The notes under the pieces were generated by a model. The model was given only the letters and a program-made list of their open reading frames with translations, searched no databases and was not told the DNA's origin. Shown one piece after another: positions 19,831-31,383 of a stretch of DNA of 64,000 nt. This DNA is from Pseudoxanthomonas yeongjuensis. GTDB lineage: Bacteria; Pseudomonadota; Gammaproteobacteria; Xanthomonadales; Xanthomonadaceae. Position 1 is the first letter of the stretch, and each line of letters opens with the position of its first letter. A program made the translations under genes and the position numbers. The stretch is from positions 372,001 through 436,000 of the forward strand of contig NZ_PDWT01000002.1 in the NCBI RefSeq assembly GCF_010093345.1. Direction: 5' to 3'.

Positions 19831-21174
19831 TCAGGTGTTATCCGGCAACTGTATCGCCACGCACAACCCACCACCCTCGCGGTTGTGCATGGACAATCTG
19901 CCGCCATGCGCTTCCACGATCTCGCGGGTCAGGGCCAGGCCCAGGCCGGTGCCGTTGCGCTTGGTCGAATAGAAGGGCACCAGCGCGTTCTGCAGGACCG
20001 AATCGTTCATGCCGGCGCCGCGATCCAACACTTCGATGCGCAGCCATTCCGGCAGCCGCACCAGGCGCACGCTGACCCCGGTTTCTTCGCCGCCGGCTTC
20101 GTGCGCGTTCTTCAGCAGGTTCAGCAGCGCCTGCTCCATCTGCGCCTGGTCGATGCGGCTGCTGATCCCGTCGGCCGGCGTTTCCAGATCGAAGCCGATC
20201 TGTCGCTGCAGCCCAGCCAGGAAATGGGTCCAGTCCACCGTGTTCAACAAGGGTTGCGGCAGCTTGGCGAAGCGTGCGTAGCCGCGGATGAAACCTTCCA
20301 GATGACGCGCGCGCTCTTCGATGGTGGCGAAGATTTCCTCCAGCCGTTCGTGGCGCCCGCGCCGCACCAGTTCGGCGCCGGAATGCGCCAGCGACGCGAC
20401 CGGCGCCAGCGAGTTGTTCAATTCGTGGCTGATCACGCGGATGACCTTTTTCCAGGTCTGCACTTCCTGGCGGCGCAGTTCATTGGTCAGCAGGCGCAGC
20501 AGCAGCAGTTCATGCTTGCGGCCGTTGAGGCGGAAGTTGCGCCGGGCCAGGTGGTAGACCTGCTCTTCCTGGAACCCCTCGTCGCCTTCTTCCTCGCTGC
20601 CGATCGCGAACAGGCCGTCGCCGCCGCGCTGCATCGCCTCGCGCATTTCCACCGGCGCAGCAGCAAGCAGGTCGTCGAAGCGCTGGCCTTCCAGTTTCCA
20701 GCCGCTGTGCAGCAGTTTGCGCGCGGCCAGGTTGGCGAACACCACCCGGCGTTCGCCATCGCCGCCGGCGGCGACCAGCAGCATCGCCACCGGTGTGTTC
20801 TGGACCATCGTGTCCAGCAACAGCTCGCGTTCCACCAGGCCCTGGCGCTGGGTGCGCAGCACGTCGCCCAGTTCCGCATGCGCGTGCACCAGGTCGCCGA
20901 GGTCGTCGCGCCCGCGCCAGTGGATGCCGAAGTTGTACTCGCCATCGCGATAGGTGCTGACGCTGCCCGCCAGCGCGCGGAACAACGAGTTGAGGGGCGC
21001 CAGCGCGCGCCGTACAACCCACACCGCCAGCGGCACGATCACCAGCGCGGAGAGCATGCCGACCAGCTTCGGATCATCCAGCCATCGCAGCAGCAACAGC
21101 GGCAAGGCGATCGCTACGCCGAACAGCGGCAGCAACCAGAACAGCAGGCGGCCGGCGACGGAACGACGAATCAT
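19831..21174 (-). CDS. NtrY-like sensor histidine kinase
   Basis: 447 residues. Two membrane helices (about 8-30 and 38-55) enclose a very short external loop, so it may sense membrane or internal signals. A HAMP-like linker and a PAS-like region (about 115-225) follow, then the phospho-acceptor His250 in VIRVISHELNNSLAPV, an N box (LLNLLKNAHEAGG) and the ATP-lid glycines GTGLGLALTREIVEAHGG. The HELNN form is typical of NtrB/NtrY-type partners of sigma-54 activators. It lies 10 bp after the response regulator gene, its likely partner. Confidence 0.9.
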   Translation of the reverse strand: MIRRSVAGRLLFWLLPLFGVAIALPLLLLRWLDDPKLVGMLSALVIVPLAVWVVRRALAPLNSLFRALAGSVSTYRDGEYNFGIHWRGRDDLGDLVHAHAELGDVLRTQRQGLVERELLLDTMVQNTPVAMLLVAAGGDGERRVVFANLAARKLLHSGWKLEGQRFDDLLAAAPVEMREAMQRGGDGLFAIGSEEEGDEGFQEEQVYHLARRNFRLNGRKHELLLLRLLTNELRRQEVQTWKKVIRVISHELNNSLAPVASLAHSGAELVRRGRHERLEEIFATIEERARHLEGFIRGYARFAKLPQPLLNTVDWTHFLAGLQRQIGFDLETPADGISSRIDQAQMEQALLNLLKNAHEAGGEETGVSVRLVRLPEWLRIEVLDRGAGMNDSVLQNALVPFYSTKRNGTGLGLALTREIVEAHGGRLSMHNREGGGLCVAIQLPDNT

Positions 21175-21184
21175 TCGTGCCTGC

Positions 21185-22525
21185 TCACGGAAGCTTGATG
21201 CCGAAGCGGTCCATGCGCCGGTACAGCGCCTGCCGGCTCAGGCCGAGGTCCGCCGCCGCCTGCGCGATCACCCCGCCGGCGCGGGCGAGCGCGGCCTCGA
21301 TGCCGGCGCGGTCGGGTTCGGCCGACACGCTCTGTTTCGGCGCGCCGCTGGGCTTGGGCAGGTTGAGGTCCGCGGCCTGGATCCGGTCGCCGGTCGCCAG
21401 CAAGCCGGCGCGCTGGACCACGTTGCGCAGTTCGCGCACGTTGCCTGGCCACGGATGACGCAGCAGCGCGGCGCGCGCGCTGTCGCCGATGGGTTTGTCG
21501 GCCGGGCGGAAGCTCTCGGCCAGCGGCAGGATGTCGCCGGGGCGTTCGGACAGCGGCGGCAACGCCAGTTCGATGGCGTTGAGCCGGTAGTACAGGTCCT
21601 CGCGGAAACTTCCCTCGCGGATCAACGCGGGCAGGTCGGCATTGGTCGCGCTGATCACGCGCACGCTGACCTGGCGTTCGCGATTGGAGCCGAGACGCTC
21701 GAAGCGCCCGGTTTCCAGCACGCGCAGCAGCTTCATTTGTCCGGCCAGCGGCAGGTTGCCGATTTCATCCAGGAACAGGGTGCCGCCATCGGCCGCCTCG
21801 AACTTGCCTTCGCGCGCCTTGTTGGCGCCGGTGTAGGCGCCGGCGTCGGCGCCGAACAGTTCGGCCTCGATCAGTTCCGACGGCAACGCGCCGCAGTTCA
21901 AGGTCACGAATGCGCCGTTGCGGACCGAGGAATTGGCCTGCACGATCTCGGCGATCTTTTCCTTGCCGCTGCCGTTGGGCCCGGTGATCAGCACCGGCAG
22001 CTCCGAACGCGCGACCTGGCAGGCCAGCGCGATCACCCGTTCGCTGGCCGGATCGTCGAAGACCACGTCGCGCAGGTCGTACTTGTCCGCCAGTTGCGCC
22101 TGGCGGGCGCGCTCGCGGCTGCGGCGCCGGTCCAGTTCGCTGCGCGCTTCGGCCAGTTCCAGCAGGTTGTTGACCGTGGCCAGCAGCTTGCGGTCGTCCC
22201 ACGGCTTGGCCACGTAGTCGGCGGCGCCGGCCTTGATCAGTTCCACCGCGCTGCTCAGGTGGGTCCATGCGGTCAGCAGGATCACTGGTAGATCGGGGTG
22301 CTGTGCGCGGATTTGCGCGAACAGCGCCACGCCTTCGTCTCCCGAGGTGGTGTCTTCGGTGAAATTCATGTCCTGGATCACTAGGTCCACCGATTCGCCC
22401 TGCAGCATCGCCAGTCCGGCTTCGGGCGTCTGCGCGTGCAGGGTGGCGATGTCGTGCAGCGAGAACAGCACTTCCAGCGCGGTGGCCACCGCGGGGTTGT
22501 CGTCGATGATCAGCAGGTTGGGCAT
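21185..22525 (-). CDS. sigma-54-dependent response regulator (NtrC family)
   Basis: 446 residues in three parts: receiver domain (phospho-acceptor Asp52 in VIQDMNF), AAA+ domain with Walker A TGPNGSGK (182-189) and Walker [11 protein letters not shown], and a Fis-type helix-turn-helix at the C-terminus ([12 protein letters not shown]). The sigma-54 contact loop reads GAYTGA rather than GAFTGA, a conservative change. It should phosphorylate-activate transcription at a -24/-12 promoter. A perfect promoter of that kind (28609-28624) and a tandem palindrome upstream of it lie at the head of the same gene string, so that is its probable target. Confidence 0.93.
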   Translation of the reverse strand: MPNLLIIDDNPAVATALEVLFSLHDIATLHAQTPEAGLAMLQGESVDLVIQDMNFTEDTTSGDEGVALFAQIRAQHPDLPVILLTAWTHLSSAVELIKAGAADYVAKPWDDRKLLATVNNLLELAEARSELDRRRSRERARQAQLADKYDLRDVVFDDPASERVIALACQVARSELPVLITGPNGSGKEKIAEIVQANSSVRNGAFVTLNCGALPSELIEAELFGADAGAYTGANKAREGKFEAADGGTLFLDEIGNLPLAGQMKLLRVLETGRFERLGSNRERQVSVRVISATNADLPALIREGSFREDLYYRLNAIELALPPLSERPGDILPLAESFRPADKPIGDSARAALLRHPWPGNVRELRNVVQRAGLLATGDRIQAADLNLPKPSGAPKQSVSAEPDRAGIEAALARAGGVIAQAAADLGLSRQALYRRMDRFGIKLP

Positions 22526-22579
22526 GCTTGAATTATCAGTCTGGTCGATGTGGTCGGTCCGTGGCGCGCATCGTAGCGT

Positions 22580-23074
22580 CTATTGCGCATCGGCCGCCGC
22601 CCGGTGGCCGTAGCTGAGCACGCGGGTGATCCGCCACTCGCCGTCCTGCTTGCGCCAGACGATGGTGAAGTCGGCGAGGCCTTCGCACTTGCCACCGTCG
22701 ATCTGGCAGAAGCGGTGCGCGCCTTGCGATACGGCGCCGAAATCCTTGATCGGATAGACCTTCATGCTGCCCGGAACCAGTTCGCGGGTGAAGTGGCCGC
22801 ACACGTACTTGCCGGTGTTGGCGATCATCGCATCGCGGGTCCAGGTGACGCCGCCGGTGTCGTGGTAGAACTCGACATCCGTGGCGAAGTAGCCGGCGTG
22901 TTCCTGCAGCCGCGCCGGATCGCTGCAATGGTTGAACGCATCGAACACGGCGCTATCGAGTGCGGAGATCTCGCGGGTGAGCTGATCCTGCGCCTCCGGC
23001 GATGCGGAGGCGGCGCTCGCCGCCGGTGCCACGAGCGCGAACAGGAGACTGCACAGGAAATTCGTTTTCTTCAT
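22580..23074 (-). CDS. exported DUF4440/NTF2-like protein
   Basis: 164 residues from the ATG at 23074, chosen because it begins a signal peptide (MKKTNFLCSLLFALVAPAAS); the frame itself extends further. The mature region looks like a SnoaL/NTF2-type cone: an N-terminal helix with SAVFDAFNHCSD, then YFATDVEFYHDTGGVTWTRD and the closing strand TIVWRKQDGEWRITRVLSYGH. Such folds bind or convert small molecules, but no active residues can be assigned. It lies in the interval between the ABC permeases and the two-component genes, on the same strand. Confidence 0.7.
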   Translation of the reverse strand: MKKTNFLCSLLFALVAPAASAASASPEAQDQLTREISALDSAVFDAFNHCSDPARLQEHAGYFATDVEFYHDTGGVTWTRDAMIANTGKYVCGHFTRELVPGSMKVYPIKDFGAVSQGAHRFCQIDGGKCEGLADFTIVWRKQDGEWRITRVLSYGHRAAADAQ

Positions 23075-23105
23075 GATCACCGCGGCTCCGTTGCACTGAG
23101 GGGGC

Positions 23106-23480
23106 TTATCTTCGTATTGCCTTGGTCTCGCGACCGTCCATGAGCAGGACCAGTTGATCCACGTCGCCTGCCGCATTGGTGCCGAAGGTGACCTTGGCGT
23201 CCATCGCCTGCACCCGGAACACGGTTTCCGAGAGACCCTGCAATGGCCATGCGGCCTGCCCGGTCGCCTGCAGCATCAGCTGTTCGCCTTCCCGCCATAC
23301 CCTTAGTTCGAAGCCGGGCGAAATGACGTAAGTCCCGACATAAGTGTCTAGCGTTCCTTCGGAAACGAACACTCCGCTGTCGGGCGCCGCCGGCTTTTCC
23401 TGCGCCTGCGAGGCGGCGCACGGCAGCAGGACGGCGAGGGCGAGGGCGAGCGCCAGCGGCAGAAGGCGGAACCTGTTCAT
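23106..23480 (-). CDS. exported DUF3471-like protein
   Basis: 124 residues with a signal peptide (MNRFRLLPLALALALAVLLP, cleavage probably after SQA). The mature domain, LDTYVGTYVISPGFELRVWR then LMLQATGQAAWPLQGLSE and ending in FGTNAAGDVDQLVLLMDGRE, resembles the small beta-barrel DUF3471 domain often fused to beta-lactamase-like hydrolases; here it stands alone. Function unknown. It lies 31 bp upstream of the DUF4440 gene on the same strand. Confidence 0.65.
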   Translation of the reverse strand: MNRFRLLPLALALALAVLLPCAASQAQEKPAAPDSGVFVSEGTLDTYVGTYVISPGFELRVWREGEQLMLQATGQAAWPLQGLSETVFRVQAMDAKVTFGTNAAGDVDQLVLLMDGRETKAIRR

Positions 23481-23558
23481 GGCATGGCTGCTCCGGATCG
23501 GGGAGGGGTGACTATAAGCAGCGAAGCATGAACCCCGAAAAATCCAAGAATAGAGAAT

Positions 23559-23620
23559 GCGGGAGGGACTTTGCCCCCAAGGCCTTGAGTCCTTGGGTGG
23601 TCGGGCGCAGTTCCTCCCGC
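23559..23620. repeat. palindromic repeat with GCGGGAGG ends
   Basis: GCGGGAGGGACT and its near-perfect inverse AGTTCCTCCCGC enclose CCAAGG...CCTTGG. The layout, two nested inverted pairs, resembles the other two-hairpin repeats of this window but with a distinct sequence. Confidence 0.65.
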
Positions 23621-23634
23621 GATGAAGTTTCGGC

Positions 23635-24867
23635 TCAGGCGCTGCGCGTAGCCACCGCCGGTGGCACCGACGCGGCCTTTCGCGCCGGTCCGTACACCGC
23701 GACCTGGCCCAGCAGCCACAGCAGCGCCGCGCCGACCGGCAGGTAGAACAACGGCAGACGCGGCAATTCGTACTTGCCCATCAGCAACTGGTTGATGGCG
23801 TAGGCGAGCAGCATGCCCAGCACGATGCCGATCGTGGCCAGCAGGAAGTTCTCGGTCTGGAAGTAGCGCAGGATCTGGCCGCGGGTGGCGCCCAGCGCGC
23901 GACGCACGCCGATCTGCTTGGTCCGCTGCTGCACCCAGAAGCTGGCCAGGCCGACGATGCCCAGCGCGGTCACCACCAGCAGGGCGACGATCACCGCGAC
24001 CAGCATCCAGACCATGGCCCGGTCCTGGCGGTAGTACTGCGCGCGCAGGTCCTCCACGGACTTGGTGTTTTCCTCCAGGATGATGCGGTTGGGGCTGTTC
24101 TTTTCCAGTACGGCCACTGCAGCTTTCAGCACTTCGTCGCGGCGTGCCGGATCGGTGCGCAGCAGGTAGTTGCCGCCCATCGAAAAGGGAACGTGGATCG
24201 GGAAGATCATCGAATATTCGTGCGCCACCGCGCCGCCTTGCTCGCTGGGGCGTACCAGGTGATCGACTACGCCGACCACGCGGATGGCGTTTTCACCCCA
24301 ACTGTAGAAGCTCTTGCCGATGGCGCTTTGCCCGGGGAACAGCTTGTCGGCCAGGCTCTGGGTAATGATCACTGCAGGAATCGAAAGCTTGCTGCCGGGA
24401 GCATCCAGCGCCGACCATTCGATGAACTCGTCGGAGGCGAAGTCGCGGCCCGCGACCAGCTTCGGGCCGAGCGCCGCGAGGAACTGCTCGTCGCCCATGT
24501 AGGTGGTGGCGTTAAGGGTCGGCTGCTTCTGGTCCTTGACCATGGTGACGCCGGTATTCCAGGAAGAATTGACGAACGGGACCTGGTTGGTCACGGTCGC
24601 AGCCGTGACCCCCGGCAACCCGCGCAACAGGGCCAGGTCGCTCCTGGTCAGGGCTTCGGCGTTGTCGTCCTCGCCGATGCCGGTCAGTTGCACGCGCACG
24701 ACTTCTTTCTCGGCGACCCCACTGACCAGGTTGAGCCGCTCGACGCGGTTGCCGATCAGGAACAGGGCGTTGCAGATGATCGCGCAGCTCAGCGCGATCT
24801 CAAGCACGATCAGCGCAGCGGCGGTCTTGTGCCGCAGCAGGGTGGACAGGATGGGACGCAGTTCCAT
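23635..24867 (-). CDS. MacB-type ABC transporter permease (second of pair)
   Basis: 410 residues. An N-terminal membrane helix (ALIVLEIALSCAIICNALFL) precedes a large periplasmic MacB-like domain (about 45-275), followed by three C-terminal helices of the FtsX domain, with RRALGATRGQILRYFQTEN in the cytoplasmic loop that contacts the ATPase. This is the half-transporter layout of MacB/LolC-type mechanotransmission systems, without a fused ATPase. It pairs with the permease at 24934-26265 and the ATPase at 26276-27004. Confidence 0.88.
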   Translation of the reverse strand: MELRPILSTLLRHKTAAALIVLEIALSCAIICNALFLIGNRVERLNLVSGVAEKEVVRVQLTGIGEDDNAEALTRSDLALLRGLPGVTAATVTNQVPFVNSSWNTGVTMVKDQKQPTLNATTYMGDEQFLAALGPKLVAGRDFASDEFIEWSALDAPGSKLSIPAVIITQSLADKLFPGQSAIGKSFYSWGENAIRVVGVVDHLVRPSEQGGAVAHEYSMIFPIHVPFSMGGNYLLRTDPARRDEVLKAAVAVLEKNSPNRIILEENTKSVEDLRAQYYRQDRAMVWMLVAVIVALLVVTALGIVGLASFWVQQRTKQIGVRRALGATRGQILRYFQTENFLLATIGIVLGMLLAYAINQLLMGKYELPRLPLFYLPVGAALLWLLGQVAVYGPARKAASVPPAVATRSA

Positions 24868-24895
24868 GGAAGTTCTCCGTTAGTTCGGGCGTTGT

Positions 24896-24927
24896 CCTTC
24901 CTTTCGCCGCAGGCGAAGGGGAGGGGA
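24896..24927. repeat. CCTTTCGCC/GGCGAAGG hairpin between permease genes
   Basis: A short perfect hairpin (CTTTCGCC, GCA loop, GGCGAAGG) followed by GGAGGGG. It resembles one arm of the 30593-30659 element, which carries CCCTTTCGC/GCGAAGGGG. Confidence 0.55.
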
Positions 24928-24933
24928 GAAGCG

Positions 24934-26265
24934 TTATTGGGACTTGAGCTGCATGGCCGGAGTGACCTGCATCGCCTGCCAGGCCGGGATCAGTCCCGCC
25001 ACCAGGCTGGCGACCAAGGCGAGCACCACCGTCGTGAGCAGCATCATCGGGTCGAGATGGGCCAGTTCAGCGTAGCTGGCCGGCTGTTGCCGGACTGCCC
25101 ACAATCCAAGCCACGCGAGCACCAAGCCGGCGGCGCCGCCAGCCAGGCCGATCGTTCCGGCTTCCACCAGGCATTGCACGAAGATCTGCCGACGCGAAGC
25201 GCCCAGGGCCCGACGCACGCCGACCTCGCTGCTGCGGCGCAGGAACTTGGCCAGCAACAGGCCAACGGTATTGAGCAGGCAGACCAGCAGGAAGCCGAAC
25301 GCCAACCAGACCTGCAGGCGCACGTCGCCGGGGACGACCTTGTTGAAGTCCAGCCACTCCATCACGTTGCGCAGGCGAACATTGGTCGGCCGTTCGAAAC
25401 GGCCCGCGCTGCGTTGCTGGTCCGAATAGTTGATCAGGTACTGCTTGTAGGCCGAGGCCTTGGCCGCGCTGTCCAGTTGCACCCAGTACTGGATCCAGAC
25501 GCAGGGCGCGTTGACGCCGGTGGAGCCTTCCGGATCGCTGCTTTCGTTGCTGTCGTCCCAGCAGTCCATGCTGCCGTTGCGGCCCATCTTCAGGTCGCGC
25601 GAAGTGGAGAACGGCAGGAATACCTGTTCCAGCTCGCCGAACCGGTCGCTGTTCATGTCGTAGAAGCGCGGCGTCGGCCGCCATTCGTCGAGTACGCCGA
25701 CGATGGTGAAATCGACCTTGTCCATGCGTACGGTCTTGCCCACGCTGTTGGCGCCGCCGAACAACTTGTCGTTCAGGGCCTTGGCGATCACCGCCACGCG
25801 GCCACGGCGTTCGTCTTCGCTCGCGCTCCAGCCGGCGCCGAACAGGAACGGCATGTCGAACATCGGGAAAATGTCGGAAGAGGCGTAGCGCGCGTCCACC
25901 TGGAACGGCATCAGGCCCTGCTTGTCGGGAGTGATCGCGGCGCCGCCACCGGTCATCATCGACTGGCGATCGCCACGCTTCTCGCGCAAGAGTTTTTCCG
26001 CATCGAAACGGGTGACCTGCTCGGCCGGTTCTTCGCCCGGGGTGAAACCGTTCATGCTTTCCGGCGCCATCTGCACGTAGTACAGACTGTCGCTGCGCGT
26101 GGGCACCGGATCGCCCGACAGCACGTAGAACACGGTCAGCGTGGTCATGCTGGCGCCGATGCCCAGGGCGATGGCGAGCACCATCAGCGCGGTCAGGACC
26201 TTGTTGCGCCTGAAGCTGCGCAGGGCCAGGTTGAAGTAATAGGCGAACATGCTGTTGCCGAGCAT
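24934..26265 (-). CDS. MacB-type ABC transporter permease (first of pair)
   Basis: 443 residues. It begins MLGNSMFAYYFNLALRSFRR, has a first membrane helix (VLTALMVLAIALGIGASMTT), a periplasmic MacB-like domain (about 50-320) and three C-terminal helices with RRALGASRRQIFVQCLVEAG in the coupling loop. It is similar to the next permease but only distantly, so the pair should form a heterodimer. Its start lies 10 bp after the ATPase gene. Substrate is unknown; such systems move peptides, lipids or antibiotics across or out of the envelope. Confidence 0.88.
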   Translation of the reverse strand: MLGNSMFAYYFNLALRSFRRNKVLTALMVLAIALGIGASMTTLTVFYVLSGDPVPTRSDSLYYVQMAPESMNGFTPGEEPAEQVTRFDAEKLLREKRGDRQSMMTGGGAAITPDKQGLMPFQVDARYASSDIFPMFDMPFLFGAGWSASEDERRGRVAVIAKALNDKLFGGANSVGKTVRMDKVDFTIVGVLDEWRPTPRFYDMNSDRFGELEQVFLPFSTSRDLKMGRNGSMDCWDDSNESSDPEGSTGVNAPCVWIQYWVQLDSAAKASAYKQYLINYSDQQRSAGRFERPTNVRLRNVMEWLDFNKVVPGDVRLQVWLAFGFLLVCLLNTVGLLLAKFLRRSSEVGVRRALGASRRQIFVQCLVEAGTIGLAGGAAGLVLAWLGLWAVRQQPASYAELAHLDPMMLLTTVVLALVASLVAGLIPAWQAMQVTPAMQLKSQ

Positions 26266-26275
26266 GGCGTTCTCC

Positions 26276-27004
<729 letters not shown>

Positions 27005-27097
27005 TGGGGCGTTCCTTTGGGTCGGGTACTGGTGGGGAATTCGTGGTTAGTGGTTTGCAGCTGGTGGTTCGTTGCAATGCGACGTCGGGTTCTTGCT

Positions 27098-27200
27098 CGT
27101 CATCCCAGCGTTCGCTGGGATCCATCTTGCTTTTGCGGTTGCTTCCGGGGAGGGTCGAAGACAACGTCGAAATGGGTCCCAGCGTTCGCTGGGATGACGA
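27098..27200. repeat. GTCATCCCAGCGTTCGCTGGGAT inverted pair
   Basis: Two copies of the hairpin CCCAGCGTTCGCTGGG lie about 60 bp apart. The outer ends are CGTCAT and ATGACG, so the whole element is a large inverted repeat. It sits between the adaptor and ATPase genes of the export operon. Confidence 0.85.
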
Positions 27201-27224
27201 CGAAAAGGATGGCAGCGAAAGGAT

Positions 27225-28532
27225 TCATCGATTGATCCGCACGTTTTCCGCATCGCCGAACTGGTCGCTGCCGGAGACCACGATCTTTTCGCCGGGCTGC
27301 AGGCCGGAAATTATTTCCACCGCGCCCAGGCTGCTGGCGCCGGTCTGGATCGGGCGGCGCTGCGCGCGGCTGCCATCGACGACATAGGCGAAGCGGCCGC
27401 CGTCCTGTTCCAGGAACGCGCCGCGCTCGACCATCAGCACGTTGCGCCGCGTGTCCAGGACGATGCGCGCGGACAGGCGCTGGTTCTGGCGCAGGCCGGG
27501 CGGCTGCTTGCCTTCGGCGAAGCGCAGGCGCGCGTTGACCTCGCCGTTGACCACTTCCGGCGACACCGCCGAGACCTGCGCGGGGTACTGCGCGTTGTTG
27601 CTGCTGATCTGCGCCGGGATGCCGATGGCCAGGTCGCGGGCGAAACTTTCCGGGACCTTGATCTCCACTTCGAACACGCTCAGGTCGACCACGCTCAGGA
27701 TCGGCGCGTTGGTGGCGACATTGGTGCCTTGCGGGATCTGTACCTGGCCGATCTGGCCGTCGAAGGGCGCGCGCAGGGTCAGCGCATCGACCTGGCGTTG
27801 CAGTTCGACCACCACCGCGCGCTGGCGATCGGCGAGCAGGCGCTTGTTGCGCGAATCCAGGCCGGCACCCTGGCCCTGCAGGCCGGCATCCTTCTGCGCC
27901 GCGGCCAGGCCGATGTCGGCCTTCTTCAGTTCGTCCTGGGCCTTGGCGTATTCGTTCTGCGAGACCGCACCGCCTTCGTAGGCGCGCTGGTAGCGCTCCA
28001 GGTCGCGCTGCGCCGCGGTGCGCTCGATCTGCGCCTGGTCCACGGTCTTGCCGGCGGCTGCGCGCGCGATCTGCGCGTCCAGGATCGCGCGGCTGGCCTC
28101 GGCTTCCATGCTGGCCAGGGTGGAACCTTCCTGGGCCAGCTTGCTGCGCAGCTCGGGGCTGTCGATCTCGGCCAGCGCCTGACCTTTCTTGACCACGTCG
28201 CCGGCCACCACCTTGAGCGCGACCGTGCCGCCGGCGATGGCGTACAGGGTCGGGCTGTTGGCCGCGATCACCCGGCCGTCGGCGGAGAGATCGCGGACGA
28301 GGTCGCCGCGGGTGACCTCGGCGATGCGCAGCCGCGAAGCGTCGAACGACCTGCCGCCGCCCAGCCAGCCCATCACCACCCATGCGGTCAGTGCCAGTAC
28401 CGCAGCACCGGCGATGCCGCCGATCAGCCACGGCTTCGGAATGCGTCGTCGCGCCGCGCTCGCGGGGGCAGGTGCGATCACCTGGTCCTGGGCGGAGGTG
28501 TCGCGGATACGGAAGCGGTCGCGGGTTTCCAT
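27225..28532 (-). CDS. HlyD/MacA-type periplasmic adaptor of ABC efflux system
   Basis: 435 residues from the ATG at 28532. One N-terminal membrane helix ([20 protein letters not shown]) precedes a lipoyl/barrel-sandwich half ([20 protein letters not shown]), a long alpha-hairpin rich in Gln and Ala (about 130-245), the second lipoyl half ([20 protein letters not shown]) and beta-barrel domains. This is the adaptor layout that links an inner-membrane ABC pump to an outer-membrane channel; no channel gene is present here. The frame extends to an ATG at 28607, but that start lies inside the sigma-54 promoter, so 28532 is preferred. Confidence 0.88.
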   Translation of the reverse strand: METRDRFRIRDTSAQDQVIAPAPASAARRRIPKPWLIGGIAGAAVLALTAWVVMGWLGGGRSFDASRLRIAEVTRGDLVRDLSADGRVIAANSPTLYAIAGGTVALKVVAGDVVKKGQALAEIDSPELRSKLAQEGSTLASMEAEASRAILDAQIARAAAGKTVDQAQIERTAAQRDLERYQRAYEGGAVSQNEYAKAQDELKKADIGLAAAQKDAGLQGQGAGLDSRNKRLLADRQRAVVVELQRQVDALTLRAPFDGQIGQVQIPQGTNVATNAPILSVVDLSVFEVEIKVPESFARDLAIGIPAQISSNNAQYPAQVSAVSPEVVNGEVNARLRFAEGKQPPGLRQNQRLSARIVLDTRRNVLMVERGAFLEQDGGRFAYVVDGSRAQRRPIQTGASSLGAVEIISGLQPGEKIVVSGSDQFGDAENVRINR

Positions 28533-28608
28533 GGGGCGGTCGGGTGTCCGTTGGCTGTGCGGGGATTGGATGCGGAAATCCAACCTGGGGTTGGACACCA
28601 GGTTCATA

Positions 28609-28624
28609 GCAATCGGCGTGCCAA
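28609..28624 (-). promoter_or_regulatory. sigma-54 (-24/-12) promoter of the export operon
   Basis: Reading the minus strand, TTGGCACG-N4-TTGC (28624 to 28609) matches the sigma-54 consensus with the invariant GG and GC exactly 10 nt apart, and a T follows. The expected transcript start is near 28597, about 65 nt before the adaptor ATG at 28532. Confidence 0.85.
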
Positions 28625-28664
28625 CTGCAAGCTACTGAATGGAAAGGGAATCGATGCTTGTAAA

Positions 28665-28701
28665 AGTGTCCGCGCGGACACTCGCGGCGTCCGCGCGGAC
28701 G
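28665..28701. promoter_or_regulatory. tandem palindromes, probable enhancer for sigma-54 activator
   Basis: AGTGTCCGCGCGGACACT (28665-28682) is a perfect 18-bp palindrome, and CGTCCGCGCGGACG (28688-28701) is a perfect 14-bp palindrome with the same TCCGCGCGGA core. Their centres are 21 bp apart, two turns of B-DNA. They lie about 76 and 97 bp upstream of the predicted sigma-54 start, the normal range for activator dimers. They are also within 60-95 bp of the glmS start on the other side. Confidence 0.75.
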
Positions 28702-28757
28702 GTCCGGCACGGTTTCGGCGTTTACACTGGACACCCGGCTTTCTGGAGCATTCCTAC

Positions 28758-30584
<1,827 letters not shown>

Positions 30585-30592
30585 ACATGCTG

Positions 30593-30659
30593 CGCCCCCT
30601 CCCTTTCGCATAGCGAAGGGGAGCTCGAAGCCGCGTCAAGCGGCTGAGGAGGGAGGGCC
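30593..30659. repeat. CCCTCCC/GGGAGGG inverted repeat after glmS
   Basis: Outer arms GCCCCCTCCC and GGAGGGAGGGC enclose CTTTCGCATAGCGAAGG and CCGCGTCAAGCGG hairpins. There is no T-run, so it is unlikely to be a simple terminator. A further perfect hairpin, GTCATGC-TTCT-GCATGAC, lies at 30744-30761. Confidence 0.65.
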
Positions 30660-30795
30660 GCTCTTGAGCTTGCTGTCGCCGGTATGCGAAGTGAAGAGAC
30701 TAGGTCAGCCAGAGGTCCCGTTTCCGGCCCCGTCAATCCTGTAGTCATGCTTCTGCATGACACACGGAAATGCAACACATCTGGATTCGGCCGGT

Positions 30796-31383
30796 TTATT
30801 CCGGCGGCATGCCGGCATCCCGCTGGGAATCGATGGATGCTCCACGCGACGACCACGGCAGCATGCTTGGCAGCACGTTGTCGCGACGGATCAATGCATG
30901 GAACAGCGCCGCCGCCAGGTGCAGCAGGAACGTGGCGAACAGCAGCAACGCAAGGTAGCGGTGCGCGCCACGCAGGAACGCGAACAGCTGCGGATCGAGT
31001 GGAACCAGTGCCGGCAGCAGCAGCCCGTCGAGCAGGGCGACCGGATAGCCGCCCGCCGACAGCATCGCCCAGCCGATCAGCGGCATCAGCAGCATCAATG
31101 CGTACAACAACCAGTGCGACAGCATGGCGGCGTGCCGCTGCCAGGCCGGCAGGTCGCTCGGCAGCGGCGGTGGCTTGTGGGTGAACCGCACGCCCAGCCG
31201 GATCAGCACCAGGACCAGGATCGCCGCGCCCAGTGGCTTGTGGATCGCGACCAGCTGCGCATAGGCCTGCGTGGTCGTCGACACCATGCCGACACCGATG
31301 AACAGCATGGCGATGATCATCACTGCCATCAGCCAATGCAGCAGGCGCGCATAAGGGTTGAACCGGGCGACTGGTGCGCTCAT
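30796..31383 (-). CDS. cytochrome b561-family membrane protein
   Basis: 195 residues with four membrane helices and paired heme-ligand histidines: RLLHWLMAVMIIAM (helix 1), AIHKPLGAAILVLVLIRLG (helix 2) and GAHRYLALLLFATFLLHLAA (helix 4). This is the di-heme b561/CybB layout that moves electrons from quinol to a partner. It overlaps the catalase-like gene by 4 bp (ATGA). The pairing of a catalase-type peroxidase with b561 suggests electron delivery to the periplasmic peroxidase. Confidence 0.88.
   Translation of the reverse strand: MSAPVARFNPYARLLHWLMAVMIIAMLFIGVGMVSTTTQAYAQLVAIHKPLGAAILVLVLIRLGVRFTHKPPPLPSDLPAWQRHAAMLSHWLLYALMLLMPLIGWAMLSAGGYPVALLDGLLLPALVPLDPQLFAFLRGAHRYLALLLFATFLLHLAAALFHALIRRDNVLPSMLPWSSRGASIDSQRDAGMPPE

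Noticed and set aside
28533-28607. Longer start of the HlyD-type adaptor at 28607
   Set aside because: The ATG overlaps the sigma-54 promoter and would lie upstream of the predicted transcript start.
27729-28757. 343-residue in-frame extension upstream of glmS
   Set aside because: GlmS requires Cys2 after the initiator Met; the extension is antisense to the HlyD-type gene and runs through the sigma-54 promoter.
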